A stretch of DNA of 7,898 nucleotides from Fidelibacterota bacterium. Its GTDB lineage: Bacteria > Marinisomatota > Marinisomatia > Marinisomatales > UBA8229. Location of the stretch: assembly GCA_002686675.1 (NCBI GenBank), contig NYYF01000050.1:1-7898 (forward strand). The letters run 5' to 3'. The translations under genes were made by a program, and so were the position numbers. Under the pieces are notes generated by a model. The model was given only the letters and a program-made list of their open reading frames with translations, did not search any database and was not told where the DNA came from. Positions 7,049-7,898 of the stretch are shown piece by piece. Each line of letters begins with the position of its first letter. The first letter of the stretch is position 1.

Positions 7049-7898
7049 TTATTGGAGCGAGATGGCAGATGCAATTTTGGACCCGATCCGGACATTGTTC
7101 AGCGCAAGAGAAATATTTGTTTTTAGACTTCGTCCCTCCGTTATTTCGACAATATAATTCAGGAGAAACGGTGTAATTTCTTTTCCTGTTATATTGTTTT
7201 TATCACACTCTTTGAGCGCTTCGTCAACATAGCCATCCATTTCTCTTTTAGGAATTTCATGTTCTTTTTGTACGGGGTTTGCGACAAGGATTCCAGAGGA
7301 CATTCCAAGGTTGCGATGCAAACGGAACAGAGAAGCAATTTCAACAGCAGAATCGAGTCGTGTTTCTATAGGACATCCGGAAAACTGTGAATAAAATGCA
7401 GGAAAATTGTTTGTTCTGTATCCGATAATCGGAACAGATGCCGTTTCAAGAGCTTCAAGGGTTTTTGGAATATCAAGAATGGCCTTAGCTCCAGAGGAAA
7501 CGACAACAACAGATGTTTTGCTAAGCTCTGTAATGTCCTGGGAGACATCGAATGTGTTTTCCGCTCCGCGATGCACACCGCCAATTCCACCAGTTGGTAT
7601 AACGTGTATTCCTGTTAGGCGTGCAAAATGAGCAGTTGCCGAAACAGTGGTAGCCCCCGATTGTTTTGTGCTTAAAACATAACTGATATTTTGAACGGAT
7701 GTTTTCACAATGTTTTTTTCCACTGAAAGGCGAACAAGTTGGTCTTCCTGTATTCCTATATGAACAGTTCCATCGAGTATAGCAATAATGGCGGGAACAA
7801 CGTGGAGCTCCTGGGCAATATTTATAGCGGCTAAGGCAAACTCTTTGTTTTCCGGATAGGGCATCCCGTGGGCTATTAGAGTAGATTCCATTGCTAAA
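7049..7898 (-). CDS. psuG: Pseudouridine-5'-phosphate glycosidase, N-terminus cut by window edge
   Basis: PsuG splits the C-C glycosidic bond of pseudouridine 5'-phosphate reversibly, giving uracil and ribose 5-phosphate, as part of cytosolic modified-nucleoside breakdown. The visible protein matches the E. coli enzyme along its length: ESTLIAHGMPYPEN, SGATTVSATA, TGGIGGVHRGAENTFD, SSGAKAILD, PAFYSQ, RLDSAVEIA, ILVANP, and GKEITPFLL. Counting from the Met at 7891, E2 is the expected catalytic glutamate and K136 in GAKAILD the lysine that forms the ribose adduct. That Met is probably not the start: the frame stays open to the right edge with Leu-Ala before it, and homologues read VALEST at this point with roughly 20-30 residues upstream. 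With those added, the length would be about 305, normal for the family. The gene is convergent with E2, so it belongs to a different transcript. A pseudouridine kinase, its usual partner, is not in the window and may lie to the right. Confidence 0.95.
   Translation of the reverse strand, partial: LAMESTLIAHGMPYPENKEFALAAINIAQELHVVPAIIAILDGTVHIGIQEDQLVRLSVEKNIVKTSVQNISYVLSTKQSGATTVSATAHFARLTGIHVIPTGGIGGVHRGAENTFDVSQDITELSKTSVVVVSSGAKAILDIPKTLEALETASVPIIGYRTNNFPAFYSQFSGCPIETRLDSAVEIASLFRLHRNLGMSSGILVANPVQKEHEIPKREMDGYVDEALKECDKNNITGKEITPFLLNYIVEITEGRSLKTNISLALNNVRIGSKIASAISLQ

Noticed and set aside
7366..7631. Overlapping frames on both strands inside psuG
   Set aside because: Both fall in a region whose minus-strand frame gives an unmistakable PsuG sequence; neither has family features.

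Overview
The window is about 7.9 kb of AT-rich, gene-dense bacterial DNA. It has three complete protein genes, one gene cut by each edge, and no RNA genes, insertion sequences or CRISPR arrays that I can see. A TonB-dependent receptor with an N-terminal carboxypeptidase-regulatory-like domain, a fused E1 alpha/beta 2-oxoacid dehydrogenase, and mostly weak Shine-Dalgarno sites point to a Gram-negative member of the Bacteroidetes/FCB lineage. A marine relative such as Marinimicrobia is possible, but that is an inference from gene style, not a placement.

Left region (1-3400, + strand): the C-terminal part of a peptidylglycine/dopamine monooxygenase-like (copper type II, ascorbate-dependent) protein, followed 25 bases later by a complete TonB-dependent outer-membrane receptor. 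All six copper-ligand positions of the PHM fold can be recognised in the first protein. The spacing suggests one transcript, and so a surface or periplasmic copper-oxidase-like protein made with an outer-membrane transporter.

A 249-base gap (3401-3649) separates this pair from the next unit. It holds a weak hairpin after the receptor and presumably the promoter of the next operon.

Middle region (3650-6962, + strand): a two-gene operon for a 2-oxoacid dehydrogenase complex. The first gene is a fused E1 alpha-beta thiamine-diphosphate dehydrogenase. One base after its stop comes the E2 acyltransferase, with one lipoyl domain, one E3-binding domain and a catalytic domain. E1 decarboxylates a 2-oxoacid and loads the acyl group on the E2 lipoyl lysine; E2 passes it to CoA. 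The E3 lipoamide dehydrogenase that would reoxidise the lipoyl group is not in the window. Branched-chain 2-oxoacids are the likeliest substrate, but this is not settled.

Right region (7049-7898, - strand): a pseudouridine-5'-phosphate glycosidase (PsuG), convergent with E2 and running off the right edge. An 86-base convergent gap with a small hairpin lies between them. I found no clear evidence of a wholly new system. The most interesting point is the copper-monooxygenase-like protein next to the TonB receptor.
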